NCBI RefSeq assembly: GCF_900182905.1
Contig: NZ_FXUF01000015.1
Coordinates: 1-64,000 of the forward strand
Length of the DNA: 64,000 nt
Source of the DNA: Anoxynatronum buryatiense
GTDB taxonomy: Bacteria > Bacillota > Clostridia > Peptostreptococcales > Tindalliaceae
Direction: 5' to 3'
This document shows, piece after piece, positions 1 through 11,221 of the stretch. Within the stretch, counting starts at the first letter, position 1, and every line of letters starts with the position of its first letter. Made by a program: the position numbers and the translations under genes. The notes below the pieces were generated by a model. The model had not been told where the DNA came from. It saw nothing but the letters and a program-made list of their open reading frames with translations, and did not search any database.

Positions 1-30
1 CATGATTCTTGGTTTTTTGCTCTTAGCCAT
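1..30 (-). CDS. 5' end of a leftward gene cut by the window edge
   Basis: Ten codons are visible (MAKSKKPRIM) before the gene runs off the window. The start is supported by a purine-rich Shine-Dalgarno (GGGAGAGG) just upstream and by a good promoter at 52-79. The basic N-terminus is too short to assign a family. It could be a nucleic-acid-binding protein, but that is only a guess. Confidence 0.5.
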   Translation of the reverse strand, partial: MAKSKKPRIM

Positions 31-51
31 TTCCATCCTCTCCCTACTGTT

Positions 52-79
52 ATTATAGTTGGATTAGCTAAAAGCACAA
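52..79 (-). promoter_or_regulatory. sigma-A-type promoter for the gene leaving the left edge
   Basis: Read on the minus strand there is a perfect -10 TATAAT (52-57) and a -35-like TTGTGC (74-79) with a 16-bp spacer. It lies a normal distance ahead of the ATG at position 30. Confidence 0.5.
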
Positions 80-216
80 TTTATTTTACACTCCCTTTCC
101 TGCATGTGTTTTTTACTCAGCATCATCTCGGCCTCCTCATATATACTGCAATAAGTACAGTATATACTGACTTGAGGCGGATGCCTTCTCCTTGTGGCAG
201 ACTTGTCATAGAGCCA

Positions 217-356
217 GGAAAAAAGTGCTTACCATCAGAAGAAAATTCTGTTTACCATGCAGTGAAAAAAGTGCTTACTGTACCAGAAAAATTCTCCTTA
301 CTGTGCAAGAGAAAAACTCCTTACCGTATGACTGTAAAAACATCTTACCACCCACA
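217..356 (+). repeat. six degenerate ~23-bp direct repeats
   Basis: A stretch of about 140 bases is built from six imperfect units of 20-26 bases. Each starts with a purine/A run (GAAAAA-like) and ends in a CTTAC core followed by CAT, TGT or CGT. Copies have diverged, so this looks like an old minisatellite or an eroded element. The rest of 80-530 shows no convincing gene. Confidence 0.45.
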
Positions 357-438
357 GCGCCTGGTCTGGGGCAAGACGCGTAAACTCCCTCCGTTTCCCG
401 GAGGGCAGAAAGCCGGTCAGCAGCACCTGTGATGGATG

Positions 439-472
439 ACCCAAAAGTGTTAAAAGGCGCTTTTGGGTTTTC
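439..472 (+). terminator. terminator-like hairpin
   Basis: ACCCAAAAG and CTTTTGGGT form a 9-bp stem around a 12-base loop and are followed by a short T run. No upstream + strand gene was identified, so the transcript it would end is unknown. Confidence 0.4.
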
Positions 473-532
473 TGGTCACAAAGTCCGGCAGTTTTCGGTC
501 AATTTAGTCCGTCTGGTTCTGGACAGCCAGCG

Positions 533-775
533 TTAGCAGCGACAATAAACCGCAAATGGAACTAAAGAGTAAATATATGTACCCATGGTAAAAAATGCTA
601 TCCTTAGAAAAACATTAATACCAAAATTATCATCTATTGCTTTTCCTATTCCTACAAAAACTATTATTCCTATAAAAACTAGAAAAAAGCCATTGAATGA
701 CCCAAAATATTCTCTTGTCAGTATGCTCTCTAGTCTTTTTAGCGTTTCAAATAGTTTTCTAATGATTTTCAACAT
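533..775 (-). CDS. small predicted membrane protein, 80 aa
   Basis: An 80-residue protein with a basic N-terminus (MLKIIRKLFETLKRLES) and two hydrophobic segments, about residues 29-46 and 54-74, so probably two membrane spans with a very short C-terminal tail. A good Shine-Dalgarno (AAGGAGA) sits six bases before the ATG, which is the main reason to believe it. I do not recognise a family. It stands alone, more than 300 bases from guaA and on the same strand. The region is AT-richer than the rest of the window, so it may be recently acquired or poorly conserved. It could still be a chance reading frame. Confidence 0.45.
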   Translation of the reverse strand: MLKIIRKLFETLKRLESILTREYFGSFNGFFLVFIGIIVFVGIGKAIDDNFGINVFLRIAFFTMGTYIYSLVPFAVYCRC

Positions 776-1074
776 ATCTTTTCTCCTTATTTATTTTTTT
801 TCTAAGTATGAATTTTAAACTGAATTTCCGATAACGTCTTATTCCCGCCACTCAGTTCGCTTTACCTCCCATTTCAATAGGTATTTGCGAACTTTGGTTC
901 GGTAATACTTACTTCTTGCCGCAACATTACAATATGCGATGATTTAGCAGGTTCTTTGTTTTGCCACCACTTCTATTATGCCTTAGTCATGCCATCAAAT
1001 CCAGTAATATCAACGTAATATTTCTAAATAATCGGAGAAGTGAGTCACTTAATCAGATTCAACAAACGGTCAAC
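776..1074. other. intergenic stretch, nothing recognised
   Basis: About 300 bases between the small membrane protein and the guaA terminator. I see no open frame with a ribosome binding site, no clear promoter and no repeat here. Confidence 0.5.
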
Positions 1075-1121
1075 AATAAAAACAGCCCCTCAAACACTAT
1101 ATTCACAGTGCTTGCGGGGCT
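1075..1121 (-). terminator. intrinsic terminator after guaA
   Basis: Minus strand: AGCCCC pairs with GGGGCT (1084-1089 with 1116-1121) and the stem is followed by GTTTTTATT. It lies about 20 bases beyond the guaA stop codon and closes the guaB-guaA transcript. Confidence 0.75.
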
Positions 1122-1139
1122 ATTCAATGTTTGCTGTTG

Positions 1140-2672
1140 TTACTCCCACTCAACGGTTGCGGGGGGTTTTGAGGTAATGTCATACACCACCCGGTTCACC
1201 TGGTCAACTTCGTTGACTATGCGGTTGGCCATGGCGGCCAGCACGTCGTGGGGAATGCGGGCCCAGTCGGCGGTCATGGCGTCGGAGCTGGTGATGGCGC
1301 GAATGGCGACGGTATGGGAGTAGGTGCGTTCATCTCCCATGACTCCCACGCTTTTGATGCCTGGAAGCACAGCGAAGTACTGCCAGATATCACGATCAAG
1401 GCCGGCTTTTTTGATTTCTTCCCGCACCACCGCGTCTGCCTCCCGCACAATGTGGAGCTTTTCTTCGGTGATTTCTCCCAGTATGCGCACGGCCAGACCG
1501 GGGCCGGGGAAGGGCTGGCGCCAAACCACTTCGTCGGGGATTCCCAAGGCGGCGCCAATGGCCCGAACTTCATCTTTAAACAGATATTTGAAGGGTTCGA
1601 TGAGCTGAAACTTCATGTCTTCCGGCAGACCGCCCACGTTGTGGTGGCTTTTGATGACGGCGGCGGTATCGGTGCCGCTTTCGATGATATCCGGATAAAG
1701 GGTGCCCTGTACCAGAAAGTCCATTTCGCCCAGTCGGGATGCTTCTTCCTCAAAGACGCGAATAAAGGTTTCGCCGATAAACTTTCGTTTTGCCTCTGGT
1801 TCGGTGACACCGGCCAGGCCTGCCAGAAAACGTTCCTGAGCGTTCACTCGAATGAAGTTGAGGTGGAATTTGTTGGTGAAGAGGTCTTCCACCTGATCGC
1901 CTTCGTTTTTGCGCAGCAGCCCATGGTCCACGAACACGCAGGTGAGTTTGTCTCCGATGGCTCTGTGAACCAAAACGGCTGCCACAGAGGAATCCACTCC
2001 TCCTGAGAGGGCGCAGAGCACCTTGCGGTCTCCCACCTGTTGGCGAATGGTGTCGATGGCTTCTTCGATGAGATTGCCAGTGGTCCAGTCGCCGGTGCAT
2101 TGGCATACCTTGTATAGAAAATTACGGATAATGTCAATTCCCTGCTGGGTATGTTCCACCTCGGGGTGAAACTGAAGGGCATAGGCTTTTCGCTGTGGGT
2201 CTTCCATGGCGGCCACGGGACAGTCGGGGGTAGCGGCGGTGATACTGAAGCCTTCAGGTGCCCGGTCGATGAAGTCGGTGTGGCTCATCCAGCTGATGAG
2301 GCCCTCTGGCAGACCTTCAAAAATGGTGGATTTTCCCTGAAACTGCAGACCCACTTTACCATATTCTCTTTTTTCGGCCCGGTTGACGCTGCCGCCATAA
2401 TGGCGTGCCATGAGCTGCCCCCCGTAGCAGATGCCCAGCACAGGAATGCCCATGTCAAAAATGGCAGGATCACACTGAGGGGCTCCTTCTGCATACACGC
2501 TGGCTGGACCTCCGCTAAAAATAATCCCCACAGGGTTGATTTCTTTCACTTTTTCAGCCGAAACATGGTAAGGCACCACTTCGCAGTACACCTGGCATTC
2601 ACGCACTCTTCGGGCAATGAGCTGGTTGTACTGGCCTCCAAAATCAAGGATTAATACATTTTCTTTCTCCAT
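1140..2672 (-). CDS. guaA: GMP synthase (glutamine-hydrolysing)
   Basis: Converts XMP to GMP using ATP and glutamine, the last step of guanine nucleotide synthesis; cytoplasmic. The 510 residues match the usual full length. The N-terminal class I amidotransferase domain carries the nucleophile Cys82 in GICYGGQ and the catalytic His/Glu in FHPEVEH. The ATP pyrophosphatase domain begins with the P-loop SGGVDSS, and the C-terminal dimerisation domain ends in ATVEWE as in the family. The start has a good site (GGAGG) upstream. It lies 66 bases downstream of guaB on the same strand, so the two form a guaBA operon under the guanine riboswitch at 4328-4398, with a terminator after guaA. Nothing unusual was seen. 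Confidence 0.97.
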   Translation of the reverse strand: MEKENVLILDFGGQYNQLIARRVRECQVYCEVVPYHVSAEKVKEINPVGIIFSGGPASVYAEGAPQCDPAIFDMGIPVLGICYGGQLMARHYGGSVNRAEKREYGKVGLQFQGKSTIFEGLPEGLISWMSHTDFIDRAPEGFSITAATPDCPVAAMEDPQRKAYALQFHPEVEHTQQGIDIIRNFLYKVCQCTGDWTTGNLIEEAIDTIRQQVGDRKVLCALSGGVDSSVAAVLVHRAIGDKLTCVFVDHGLLRKNEGDQVEDLFTNKFHLNFIRVNAQERFLAGLAGVTEPEAKRKFIGETFIRVFEEEASRLGEMDFLVQGTLYPDIIESGTDTAAVIKSHHNVGGLPEDMKFQLIEPFKYLFKDEVRAIGAALGIPDEVVWRQPFPGPGLAVRILGEITEEKLHIVREADAVVREEIKKAGLDRDIWQYFAVLPGIKSVGVMGDERTYSHTVAIRAITSSDAMTADWARIPHDVLAAMANRIVNEVDQVNRVVYDITSKPPATVEWE

Positions 2673-2738
2673 CCACTTGATCCTCCCTCAATGGTCTTTC
2701 TTGTGTCACCTGTCTCCGTTGCCTGATAAATGATACCC

Positions 2739-4244
<1,506 letters not shown>

Positions 4245-4245
4245 T

Positions 4246-4302
4246 CAAAAAAATCCACCAACCGATTTCATCACCAAGGCGCGGGAGAAAAGGGTTAGTG
4301 GA
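4246..4302 (-). terminator. riboswitch expression-platform terminator of guaBA
   Basis: Minus strand: TCCACTAACC (4293-4302) pairs over 10 bp, with one G-U, with GGTTGGTGGA (4254-4263), followed directly by a run of seven T. It lies between the aptamer and guaB, as expected for transcriptional control. Confidence 0.85.
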
Positions 4303-4327
4303 CAAGTTTCTTCCAATAACAACAATT

Positions 4328-4398
4328 CACCCATAGAAAAGGAATTTACGGTTCCCTTGTAGAGACTGCCATTCCGTATTAGTGGCATTATATGAGTG
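4328..4398 (-). promoter_or_regulatory. purine riboswitch aptamer, guanine type
   Basis: The minus-strand leader of guaB contains all core purine-riboswitch elements: P1 CACTCAT pairing with ATGGGTG, the CATATAAT segment, P2 GCCA/TGGC, the TCTCTAC joining segment, and the P3 loop CCGTAAA. The specificity base before TATGGGTG is C (C74 in the standard numbering), which indicates guanine/hypoxanthine rather than adenine. Ligand binding would favour the downstream terminator and turn guaBA off. No strong -10 box was found just upstream; the remaining ~280 bases up to the aldo/keto reductase hold nothing else clear. Confidence 0.93.
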
Positions 4399-4685
4399 CA
4401 GCATCATTCAGTTTGAGCAGTGCCTGTAAGCCGGTTTCGGCTCAGGGCGAAAGTGGATTTTGTTTTCCATGCATGCCGTTCTGGTTGATGGTTGTCCTCA
4501 AGCTTATCAGAGGAAATGAGCCATGTCAATAGGATGTGAAAGGTTCGGAAATATCTTGCATTTCAACGGTTGCATCTGATTACATCAGAAACCAATAAAC
4601 GTATCCACAATGATCGCAGACGTAGTTGGTGGCTGTTTTATTGAAAACATGATCAGTTACTTCGGCAACCTGCTGGCATTTGAAG

Positions 4686-5798
4686 CTATGAACGCTGGTC
4701 CAGCATCGCCTGTACTGCTTCCAGCCGCTGAATGATGGGCAGTTTTTGAGTGCACAGGGTTTCGCAGATACCACAGGCAATGCAGTCTCCCGGAAGCCCG
4801 TCTTCCGCTTTCAACTCACCCCGGTCATGGTACCAGTCCAGCTGTCGGAGGGTTTCGTCGGAGTTGATGAGCAGTGACAGATTGTAGGCTTCCATGTAAA
4901 GGTTCATTTTAATTTTTGACGGGCATTTCTTTTCCCGGCAATACTGACAGTTGGTGCACAGAGCGTCCAGTTTTTCCGTCAGCTTTCCTGAAATTTCCCG
5001 GCGCTTTGCTTCTGATACTGTTAGCGGACGCGCCACAGCCGCGGTGTTTTCATCCACCTCTTCTTTGCTGCCCATCCCTGCCAGCACCACGGTAATGCCC
5101 GGTTGTGCCGCGTTAAAGCGCAGGGCTGCCTGCACGGTGCTTTCTTCGTCGTACTCCCTGATAAAGCTGAAGTGGTCCTGATAACGGGGAATCAGCCCAC
5201 CGCTCAGGGGGTTCATGGTCACCACTCCCAGCTGATGCTCCAAGGCGGCCTGAACCCCTTCCTGCCGGAAGGGATGATTGATGACATTGTAGCCCAGCAG
5301 TACCCCTTCAAAGACGTCATCTTCAATAATGGTGCGGATGTCTTTGCCGGTACAGTGGGTGGAGAAGACAACGTGATCCACCAGGCCTTCGGCTTTTGCT
5401 TTCATGGCCCCTTCATAGGGACCGCCAGGAGCCATGACCCGCCGATACTGGTCAAGGTCCATCAGACACCACATATGAAAGAAGTTGATTTTATCAACGC
5501 CCAGGCGGCCCAGGGATTTTTCGATGCGGGCACGCACTTCATCTGCTGTTTTTTCTTTGCGGATCATGCTTTTGGTGGAAATATAGTACGGGTTGGGCAT
5601 TTTTTTGAAGGCTTTTCCAAAGATGGATTCGCTGCGGTCATCGCAATAGAAGGGCGCTGTGTCGAAGTAGTTGATCCCTTTTTCACTGGCATAGCGCACC
5701 ACTTCTGCCGCGTAATCATCGTCGTCTCCAAAGCGCATGCCTCCGAAACCAATGACAGATACCTCTTTGCCTGTTTTGCCATAAGGTCGATAGATCAT
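4686..5798 (-). CDS. aldo/keto reductase with C-terminal 4Fe-4S domain
   Basis: An NAD(P)H-dependent oxidoreductase of the clostridial ferredoxin-containing AKR type. The start (ATG at 5798, MIYRPYGKTGKEVSVIG) is chosen because AGGAGG lies just ahead; an upstream in-frame ATG lacks such a site. The AKR barrel covers about residues 1-270, with the DTAPFY active-site tyrosine region and KSMIRK lysine region. The C-terminus holds cysteines in CTNCQYCREKKCP and CIACGICETLC, enough to bind Fe-S clusters and take electrons from ferredoxin-like donors. Substrate unknown. It is monocistronic as far as visible. Its 3' end overlaps a different-frame segment that looks like the tail of a zinc-ribbon protein (see findings). 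Confidence 0.88.
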   Translation of the reverse strand: MIYRPYGKTGKEVSVIGFGGMRFGDDDDYAAEVVRYASEKGINYFDTAPFYCDDRSESIFGKAFKKMPNPYYISTKSMIRKEKTADEVRARIEKSLGRLGVDKINFFHMWCLMDLDQYRRVMAPGGPYEGAMKAKAEGLVDHVVFSTHCTGKDIRTIIEDDVFEGVLLGYNVINHPFRQEGVQAALEHQLGVVTMNPLSGGLIPRYQDHFSFIREYDEESTVQAALRFNAAQPGITVVLAGMGSKEEVDENTAAVARPLTVSEAKRREISGKLTEKLDALCTNCQYCREKKCPSKIKMNLYMEAYNLSLLINSDETLRQLDWYHDRGELKAEDGLPGDCIACGICETLCTQKLPIIQRLEAVQAMLDQRS

Positions 5799-5936
5799 TG
5801 CTGATTCCTCCTGTTTTCTGGCGGTGATGGCTTCATTATATCGAATCATCAGCAACACGTCCAGCGCCGCCATCTGTCATATGGATGGCGTGTGTGTTCT
5901 CGCATATGCCCGAGAGAGCCTTATTCGCCAAAAAAG

Positions 5937-5978
5937 TAATAACCGGATTCCATTATCTTTCCTTGGAATCCGGTTATT
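5937..5978 (-). terminator. strong intrinsic terminator downstream of the decamer array
   Basis: A perfect 14-bp stem, AATAACCGGATTCC with GGAATCCGGTTATT, is followed on the minus strand by a T run (ACTTTTTT). It would end leftward transcripts coming from the promoter at 6335-6363. Confidence 0.8.
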
Positions 5979-6120
5979 CAAAAATGAATCCTCTCTTTTG
6001 GGACAGATGCCGCAGCTCTGCCACTCCTTCGATGCAGAAACTCATTCAATACCCTCTTTCAACGATTGACTGCAGTTTCATTCCCTGCAGCTGTTCCTCA
6101 AAAACCGGAACATCAACCTG

Positions 6121-6257
6121 CTTGGTGTTGCTTGGTGTTGCTTGGTGTTGCTTGGTGTTGCTTGGTGTTGCTTGGTGTTGCTTGGTGTTGCTTGGTGTTG
6201 CTTGGTGTTGCTTGGTGTTGCTTGGTGTTGCTTGGTGTTGCTTGGTGTTGCTTGGTG
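6121..6257 (-). repeat. tandem array of a 10-bp unit, 13 full copies plus 7 bases
   Basis: Perfect head-to-tail copies of CTTGGTGTTG on the + strand (CAACACCAAG on the minus strand) with no substitutions, so the array is young or kept homogeneous. Because 10 is not a multiple of 3, all three minus-strand frames read the same repeating decapeptide (HQATPSNTKQ) and all three + strand frames read LGVAWCCLVL; none of the six frames contains a stop. It is flanked by a good leftward promoter and a strong leftward terminator. I see no ribosome binding site for a minus-strand reading frame, so a non-coding transcript or a decayed or phase-variable gene are both possible. Confidence 0.9.
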
Positions 6258-6334
6258 CAGTGGGATACTTCTTCGTGCAGCACCTCAACGTCTTTTTGAG
6301 AGGATTCGAGGAAGGAGTCATCTTCCTTAAACTC

Positions 6335-6363
6335 ATTATAGCAAATGAGCGAATGTTTTGCAA
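6335..6363 (-). promoter_or_regulatory. sigma-A-type promoter driving the decamer-array transcript
   Basis: Minus strand: -35 TTGCAA (6358-6363), exact 17-bp spacer, consensus -10 TATAAT (6335-6340). Predicted start near 6328, reading leftward through the array to the terminator at 5937-5978, giving a transcript of roughly 390 bases. Confidence 0.7.
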
Positions 6364-6432
6364 GTTATTTATTGGTTTTCCATTGATTTTTTTCAATGAA
6401 TCAAAATCATGATGAATGCTGGCTTTCAACAT

Positions 6433-6467
6433 AAAAAACCAGGGCGAAATGCCACCGCCCTGGTTTC
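6433..6467 (-). terminator. intrinsic terminator of groESL
   Basis: AACCAGGGCG and CGCCCTGGTT form a stem of at least 10 bp followed on the minus strand by TTTTTT, about 60 bases beyond the groEL stop. Confidence 0.9.
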
Positions 6468-6524
6468 CATAATGTATTATGTTTCGCGGGTGATGATGTG
6501 TTGTAAAGTGTTTAGACTTTACAA

Positions 6525-8186
<1,662 letters not shown>

Positions 8187-8212
8187 TTACAAGTTACCAG
8201 TCTTCAGAAACT

Positions 8213-8497
8213 CTATTCTACAATCGCCAGTACGTCGTTTTGACGCACAATGGTTACTTCTTCGCCATCCAATTTAACTTCTGTGCCGGAGTACTTGGAG
8301 AAAATCACTTTGTCTCCGACTTTCAGTTCCATTTTAACCTCTTTACCGTCTACCATGCCGCCAGGACCCACTGCCAGTACTTCAGCCATTTGTGGTTGTT
8401 CTTTGGCTGTTCCGGGAAGAACGATACCGCTTTTTGTTTTTTCCTCTGCCTCCAACTTCTTGATCACAACTCGATCGCCCAATGGTTTAATGTTCAT
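8213..8497 (-). CDS. groES: co-chaperonin GroES
   Basis: The 10-kDa lid of the chaperonin. The ATG at 8497 (MNIKPLGDRVVIKK) gives 94 residues, the normal family length; a Shine-Dalgarno (AAGGAGG) sits upstream, whereas an earlier in-frame ATG would add a non-homologous, highly charged extension overlapping that site. The mobile-loop region (KSGIVLPGTAKEQPQ) and the C-terminal beta-barrel are present. It is the first gene of the groES-groEL operon. Confidence 0.97.
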   Translation of the reverse strand: MNIKPLGDRVVIKKLEAEEKTKSGIVLPGTAKEQPQMAEVLAVGPGGMVDGKEVKMELKVGDKVIFSKYSGTEVKLDGEEVTIVRQNDVLAIVE

Positions 8498-8553
8498 ACC
8501 TTCTTTTGCCTCCTTTTTCATTTCTCTATGGTTTTTCATTGTTCACCGATTTG

Positions 8554-8580
8554 TTAGCACTCACCTCGATCGAGTGCTAA
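8554..8580 (-). promoter_or_regulatory. CIRCE operator (HrcA binding site)
   Basis: A perfect consensus inverted repeat: TTAGCACTC, nine bases, GAGTGCTAA. It lies just downstream of the groES promoter and 57 bases before the groES start, so HrcA binding would block transcription of groESL at normal temperature. No hrcA gene is in the window. Confidence 0.97.
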
Positions 8581-8587
8581 CACACTT

Positions 8588-8616
8588 ATCATATAGAAAA
8601 GAAAAATGGCTTGCAA
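8588..8616 (-). promoter_or_regulatory. sigma-A-type promoter of groESL
   Basis: Minus strand: -35 TTGCAA (8611-8616), 17-bp spacer, -10 TATGAT (8588-8593). The CIRCE element begins eight bases downstream, at the expected transcription start. Confidence 0.8.
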
Positions 8617-8747
8617 ACCTTATTTGAAAACGATTTTCGCCATAAATTGCATTTGCTGCGATTTATCTCTCGATATCTCTTTCTTTCTTCTTATTATTCA
8701 TCATTGCTCTTATTTATGTTGAAATATTGTTTCAAAATCGTTGCAGA

Positions 8748-8772
8748 GAAAAAGAGCCCGCTTAACGAGCTC
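8748..8772 (-). terminator. intrinsic terminator after the chemoreceptor gene
   Basis: GAGCTCG and CGGGCTC form a 7-bp stem around a 5-base loop, followed on the minus strand by TTTTTC. It lies about 50 bases past the stop of the gene ending at 8824. Confidence 0.75.
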
Positions 8773-8823
8773 TCAGATCATCTGTTTATTGGGAGAATGT
8801 CATCAAATCCATTTGGAAAATGT

Positions 8824-10359
8824 CTATAGATCCATACGAATATGGAATTTTGGAATATCCCTCATGGCAAGCGAGGCCTGCACAATGCCTTTTCCGTCAC
8901 TGCGAGACACTCCGGCAAATTTATAGTATTCATTATCCAGGTCTCTTGGCTGCATTTTTTGGATCACCTGATGTTTGGGATCTTTCAGGATTTTCAGAAA
9001 ATCGAAGGCCTGGGAAGCCGGATCATCCGGGAACTGAAAACCAATGGCCGCCTTGTCGGAGCTGGCAACGATGGTAGCTGTTTCATCAGTGACATAGAAG
9101 TCGGCAGCACCGGTTTTGCGGGCAAATGCATTGAGATCAACCTGCTGCAAGCCCTTCATCTTGATTTCATCTGCCAGACGCTGGCTGTAGCGCACCAGAC
9201 AGCGACCCAGCATTTCATCAAACTGGCCGCCAAATTCGCCCAGTCCATGGCTGATGTCATACAGTTCGTCTGCTTTTTGTGTGCTTTTTTCAATGTAGGC
9301 ATTCTGCTGTTCCATCATACCGTTGATCTGCTCCAGCGTACTCATGGTGTCACGCGAGAAAGCCGCCACTTTTTCAATATGAGTGGCCATCTGTTCGGTG
9401 GCTTCCGACTGTTCACCGGTGACTGTGCTGATATGTCCAATGGCCTCAAGAATTTCTTCCATTGCTTTCATGATCTCCGTCAGCTTTCCTCTGGCTTCAC
9501 GGCCAACCTGCTGTCCTTCATGCCCCTGGAGAACACCCGACTCCATCAGATCATGGGTGGTGTTCATCTGCCCCATGATGCCTTCGACCACACGGCTGAT
9601 CTCAGAGGAAGCACCGGCACTTTCGTCTGCCAGTTTTCCAATTTCCTGGGCGACAATGGTGAAGCCCCGGCCGGCTTCCCCAGCCCGTGCCGCCTCAATG
9701 GAAGCGTTCAGGGAGAGTAGGTTAATCTGTTCTGCTATCTTGTTGATTTTCACCGACATACCAGTGATGTTGTTCATCATCTGATCAAGCTTCTTCAGTT
9801 CATCACCGGTGCCTTCCAGTTTTTGGCCAATTTCATCCATCACCCGGATCGCTTTTTCAATGGCTTCCCCGCCGACATCCACCACTTCTCTGGTTTTAAT
9901 GGTACGTTCCTGCACCTGACGACCAGCCGCGGCAATTTCTGCGCTGCCGCTGGAAAGCTCTTCAGAGATGGAAGCTGCTTCCATGATGTCATTACTCACC
10001 TGATAGGCATCCGCCGAAAAGTCACTGATTTTCTGGGACAGTTGTGATATTTCCTTCAGACTGGCATGGGAATCTTCATTGAGTTCCTGGGTAAGCCGGC
10101 TGATGATACTGGAGGATCGCACAATCTGATAAACCCAGTTTTTCAGCATCTGGTGCAATGCTCCAAGCGGCTTGAGAATGATTTGGTCTGACGCACCATA
10201 TCCGGTGGTGTCCATCTCTTTCAGCACATTCCCCCGGCTGTACTCTTCCAGTACCTTGCCCACATTATGGCGAAGCTTTTTCCCTTTTCCGGCAACCGTT
10301 AAGTAGCACAGCACAAACCCTACTGCAACTCCCACGGCAGCTCCTATCAATATCTGCAT
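8824..10359 (-). CDS. methyl-accepting chemotaxis protein with C-terminal sensor-like domain
   Basis: A 511-residue chemoreceptor. One N-terminal hydrophobic segment (about 2-22) anchors it; there is no second membrane span and no large periplasmic domain. A coiled-coil signalling domain fills about residues 80-390, with the conserved hairpin tip ([20 protein letters not shown]). About 110 further residues follow ([17 protein letters not shown]...), resembling a small PAS/Cache-like ligand domain placed after, rather than before, the signalling unit. So it probably senses a cytoplasmic or membrane-proximal signal. It starts 32 bases downstream of the DUF554 gene (GGGAGG site) and probably shares its transcript; a terminator follows. 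Confidence 0.88.
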   Translation of the reverse strand: MQILIGAAVGVAVGFVLCYLTVAGKGKKLRHNVGKVLEEYSRGNVLKEMDTTGYGASDQIILKPLGALHQMLKNWVYQIVRSSSIISRLTQELNEDSHASLKEISQLSQKISDFSADAYQVSNDIMEAASISEELSSGSAEIAAAGRQVQERTIKTREVVDVGGEAIEKAIRVMDEIGQKLEGTGDELKKLDQMMNNITGMSVKINKIAEQINLLSLNASIEAARAGEAGRGFTIVAQEIGKLADESAGASSEISRVVEGIMGQMNTTHDLMESGVLQGHEGQQVGREARGKLTEIMKAMEEILEAIGHISTVTGEQSEATEQMATHIEKVAAFSRDTMSTLEQINGMMEQQNAYIEKSTQKADELYDISHGLGEFGGQFDEMLGRCLVRYSQRLADEIKMKGLQQVDLNAFARKTGAADFYVTDETATIVASSDKAAIGFQFPDDPASQAFDFLKILKDPKHQVIQKMQPRDLDNEYYKFAGVSRSDGKGIVQASLAMRDIPKFHIRMDL

Positions 10360-10390
10360 GCGATCAACCTCCCTTTCTTACTAAAAGACA

Positions 10391-11107
10391 TTAGAATAAT
10401 GTTTGCAAGAATTGGACCAACTTCGTTAAAAAAGGTTCAACCACAGGGTAGAATAGTGGGACAAAAACGGCCGGCAGCATGTTTCCAACAGGGATTCGTT
10501 TAATTTCAAGAATATTAACGGCAATACCTACAATCAAGAGACCTCCAATGGCTGACATTTCCAGAATCACAGCGTCCACCAACACCACTGCCAGCGCCCC
10601 GGCTGCCAGGGTGATGGCCCCCTGGTAAACCAGCACACTCAGGGCCGAAAGCAGCACTCCCACCCCCAGCGTGGAAGCAAAAATAACCGCAGAGACGCCG
10701 TCCAATAATGATTTGGCATACAAGGTTTCGTGATTTCCTGTTAGCCCACTCTCCAGGGCACCCACAATGGCCATGGCACCCACACAATAAATGAGGCTGG
10801 TGGCCACAAACCCACGGGCTACCTGCCCTTCACCTCTGCCGGAGCGGGCCTCCATCCATTTACCAAAAGCCGTCAGTTTATCTTCCACTTTCAATGCTTC
10901 TCCCACCAAACTTCCCACCACCAGTGAAAAAATCAGCAGCAGTATGTTTTCGCTTTTCAGCGCCCCCGACATGCCAATCATTAAAACCGACAGCCCCAAC
11001 GCCTGCATCACGGTATTTTTAAAACGATCAGCGATGCCTTTTTGAAAAAGCAGGCCCAGACACCCTCCCAGTAAAATGGCCAGACTGTTGACAATGGTTC
11101 CAAACAT
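10391..11107 (-). CDS. DUF554 family membrane protein (YdfK-like)
   Basis: A 238-residue polytopic membrane protein with six or seven hydrophobic segments and the family pattern: N-terminal GTIVNSLAILLGGCLG, a short charged loop near residue 80-95 (KWMEARSG), and a C-terminal GNMLPAVFVPLF stretch. The molecular function of DUF554 is not established to my knowledge; a transport role is plausible. The start is the ATG at 11107, since the upstream in-frame GTG is almost inside the Shine-Dalgarno GGAGA. The chemoreceptor gene follows closely. Confidence 0.85.
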   Translation of the reverse strand: MFGTIVNSLAILLGGCLGLLFQKGIADRFKNTVMQALGLSVLMIGMSGALKSENILLLIFSLVVGSLVGEALKVEDKLTAFGKWMEARSGRGEGQVARGFVATSLIYCVGAMAIVGALESGLTGNHETLYAKSLLDGVSAVIFASTLGVGVLLSALSVLVYQGAITLAAGALAVVLVDAVILEMSAIGGLLIVGIAVNILEIKRIPVGNMLPAVFVPLFYPVVEPFLTKLVQFLQTLF

Positions 11108-11221
11108 ATCCACTTCTCCTTCACTGTTGAACTAATCAGCCGAAATGATGATTGAATCGACTATCTTTATTTCAGGTTCTTCATGATATGAGATTCTTCA
11201 TGATATCAGGCTTTTCATACA

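Noticed and set aside
217-356. Possible CRISPR array
   Set aside because: Units are imperfect, 20-26 bases with no distinct spacers and no cas genes; CRISPR repeats would be near identical.
6121-6257. Reading the decamer array as a + strand membrane protein (repeating LGVAWCCLVL)
   Set aside because: No ribosome binding site, no promoter on that strand, and all three frames give the same peptide simply because the unit is 10 bases.
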